A stretch of 32,681 nt of DNA from Intoshia linei (Eukaryota > Orthonectida > Rhopaluridae), in contig LWCA01000314.1 of the NCBI GenBank assembly GCA_001642005.1, forward strand, positions 1-32,681, read 5' to 3'. Shown piece by piece: positions 32,265-32,681 of the stretch. Made by a program: the position numbers and the translations under genes. Under the pieces are notes generated by a model that ran no database searches, was not told the DNA's origin, and saw nothing but the letters and a program-made list of their open reading frames with translations. How positions within the stretch are numbered: the stretch's first letter is position 1; each line of letters begins with the position of its first letter.

Positions 32265-32681
32265 TAAAATTTTTAGCATGATGAGAATGTTTTTTGTACT
32301 CATTTATCATAATTTTTTTTTACTCGGTTGTTATGATTTTTTATATGTAATTTTACCAATCTATCTATTTCTTATCGCTCTTTACAATTTTTTTTTATTA
32401 TATTAATACCAAATGCTAATTCAGCTGGAGAAAATTTTGTTTTAAAGAATGGAGTGGATCTCAATGCCATCAGAATATAATTTAGTATATCATCTCAATT
32501 ATTACTATATTGATTTGATAAAATTCGTATTTTTTCTCTAATTGTATCGTTTTAAATTTTTTATACCAATCCATTTTCTAAGTCACAATAAGGCTTGGAA
32601 TAAGTTTCCAAAATTTTATATGATTCACATAGGTTTTTTATAACACTATTTTGGAATTGTTTACCACAATCCATTTGAATT
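32265..32681 (-). mobile_element. Ty3/gypsy integrase relic, open to the right edge
   Basis: Reading the minus strand from the edge, one frame shows IQMDCGKQFQNSVIKNLCES, YSKPYCDLENGLV, then after stops LNYILMALRSTPFFKTKFSP, AELAFGINI and VKKNYDK. This follows the gypsy integrase core past its first aspartate (family TDxGxxF), the QxxGxVER region and the ALRSTPxxxTxxSPxxLxFG block. Many in-frame stops (for example after GLV) show it is dead. It is a different copy from the one at 14861, and more diverged. Similar sequence may continue to about 32140. Confidence 0.75.

Noticed and set aside
1-32681. CRISPR arrays, operons, riboswitches, tRNA or rRNA genes
   Set aside because: The window is animal nuclear DNA with spliced genes. 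No regular spacer-repeat array, tRNA-like cloverleaf or rRNA segment was noticed on either strand, though I could not run a structural search.

Overview
The window is AT-rich animal nuclear DNA. The evidence is spliced genes for metazoan-specific families (T-box and forkhead/FoxQ2 transcription factors, a serine incorporator, a CENP-C-like kinetochore protein) with GT-AG introns, many only 35-60 bp long. Decayed transposons of several classes fill much of the rest. The compact introns and gene spacing suggest an invertebrate with a small-intron genome. I cannot name the phylum: the transposon families seen (ZBED5-type hAT, Tc1/mariner, Ty3/gypsy, pogo-like, short hAT-type MITEs) are shared by hemipterans, cnidarians, flatworms and other lineages.

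Layout. 14-946 (+): 3' part or all of a divergent T-box gene in four exons. 2115-4262 (-): a cluster of two-exon mini-genes, two of which (B and C) are clear tandem duplicates; C carries a stop. A pogo-like remnant lies between B and C. 4676-7049: a hAT-type MITE with a perfect 8-bp target duplication, a dispersed repeat, and a one-stop relic of a transposon-associated protein. 7251-8945 (-): a 564-residue Lys/Asn-rich orphan with three internal PW-KI repeats. 9690-12554 (-): a nine-exon CENP-C homologue whose exon phases join into 458 codons. 13069-13430 (-): a short, probably broken gene. 14158-15108 (-): hAT, Tc1 and gypsy fragments packed together. 15220-22910 (+): a complete eleven-exon SERINC gene (433 codons) whose introns hold several MITEs and repeats. 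22911-28920: a gene-poor stretch of repeats and MITEs. 28921-30069 (-): an intronless FoxQ2-type forkhead gene with a C-terminal EH1-like motif. The right edge holds a gypsy integrase relic.

The genes do not form a pathway. T-box and FoxQ2 act in developmental transcription, the CENP-C homologue at the centromere, and SERINC in membranes. The most useful results are the spliced models for CENP-C and SERINC, which single-frame open reading frames do not show, and the mini-gene cluster. All splice models are from reading the sequence by eye, without transcripts or database searches.
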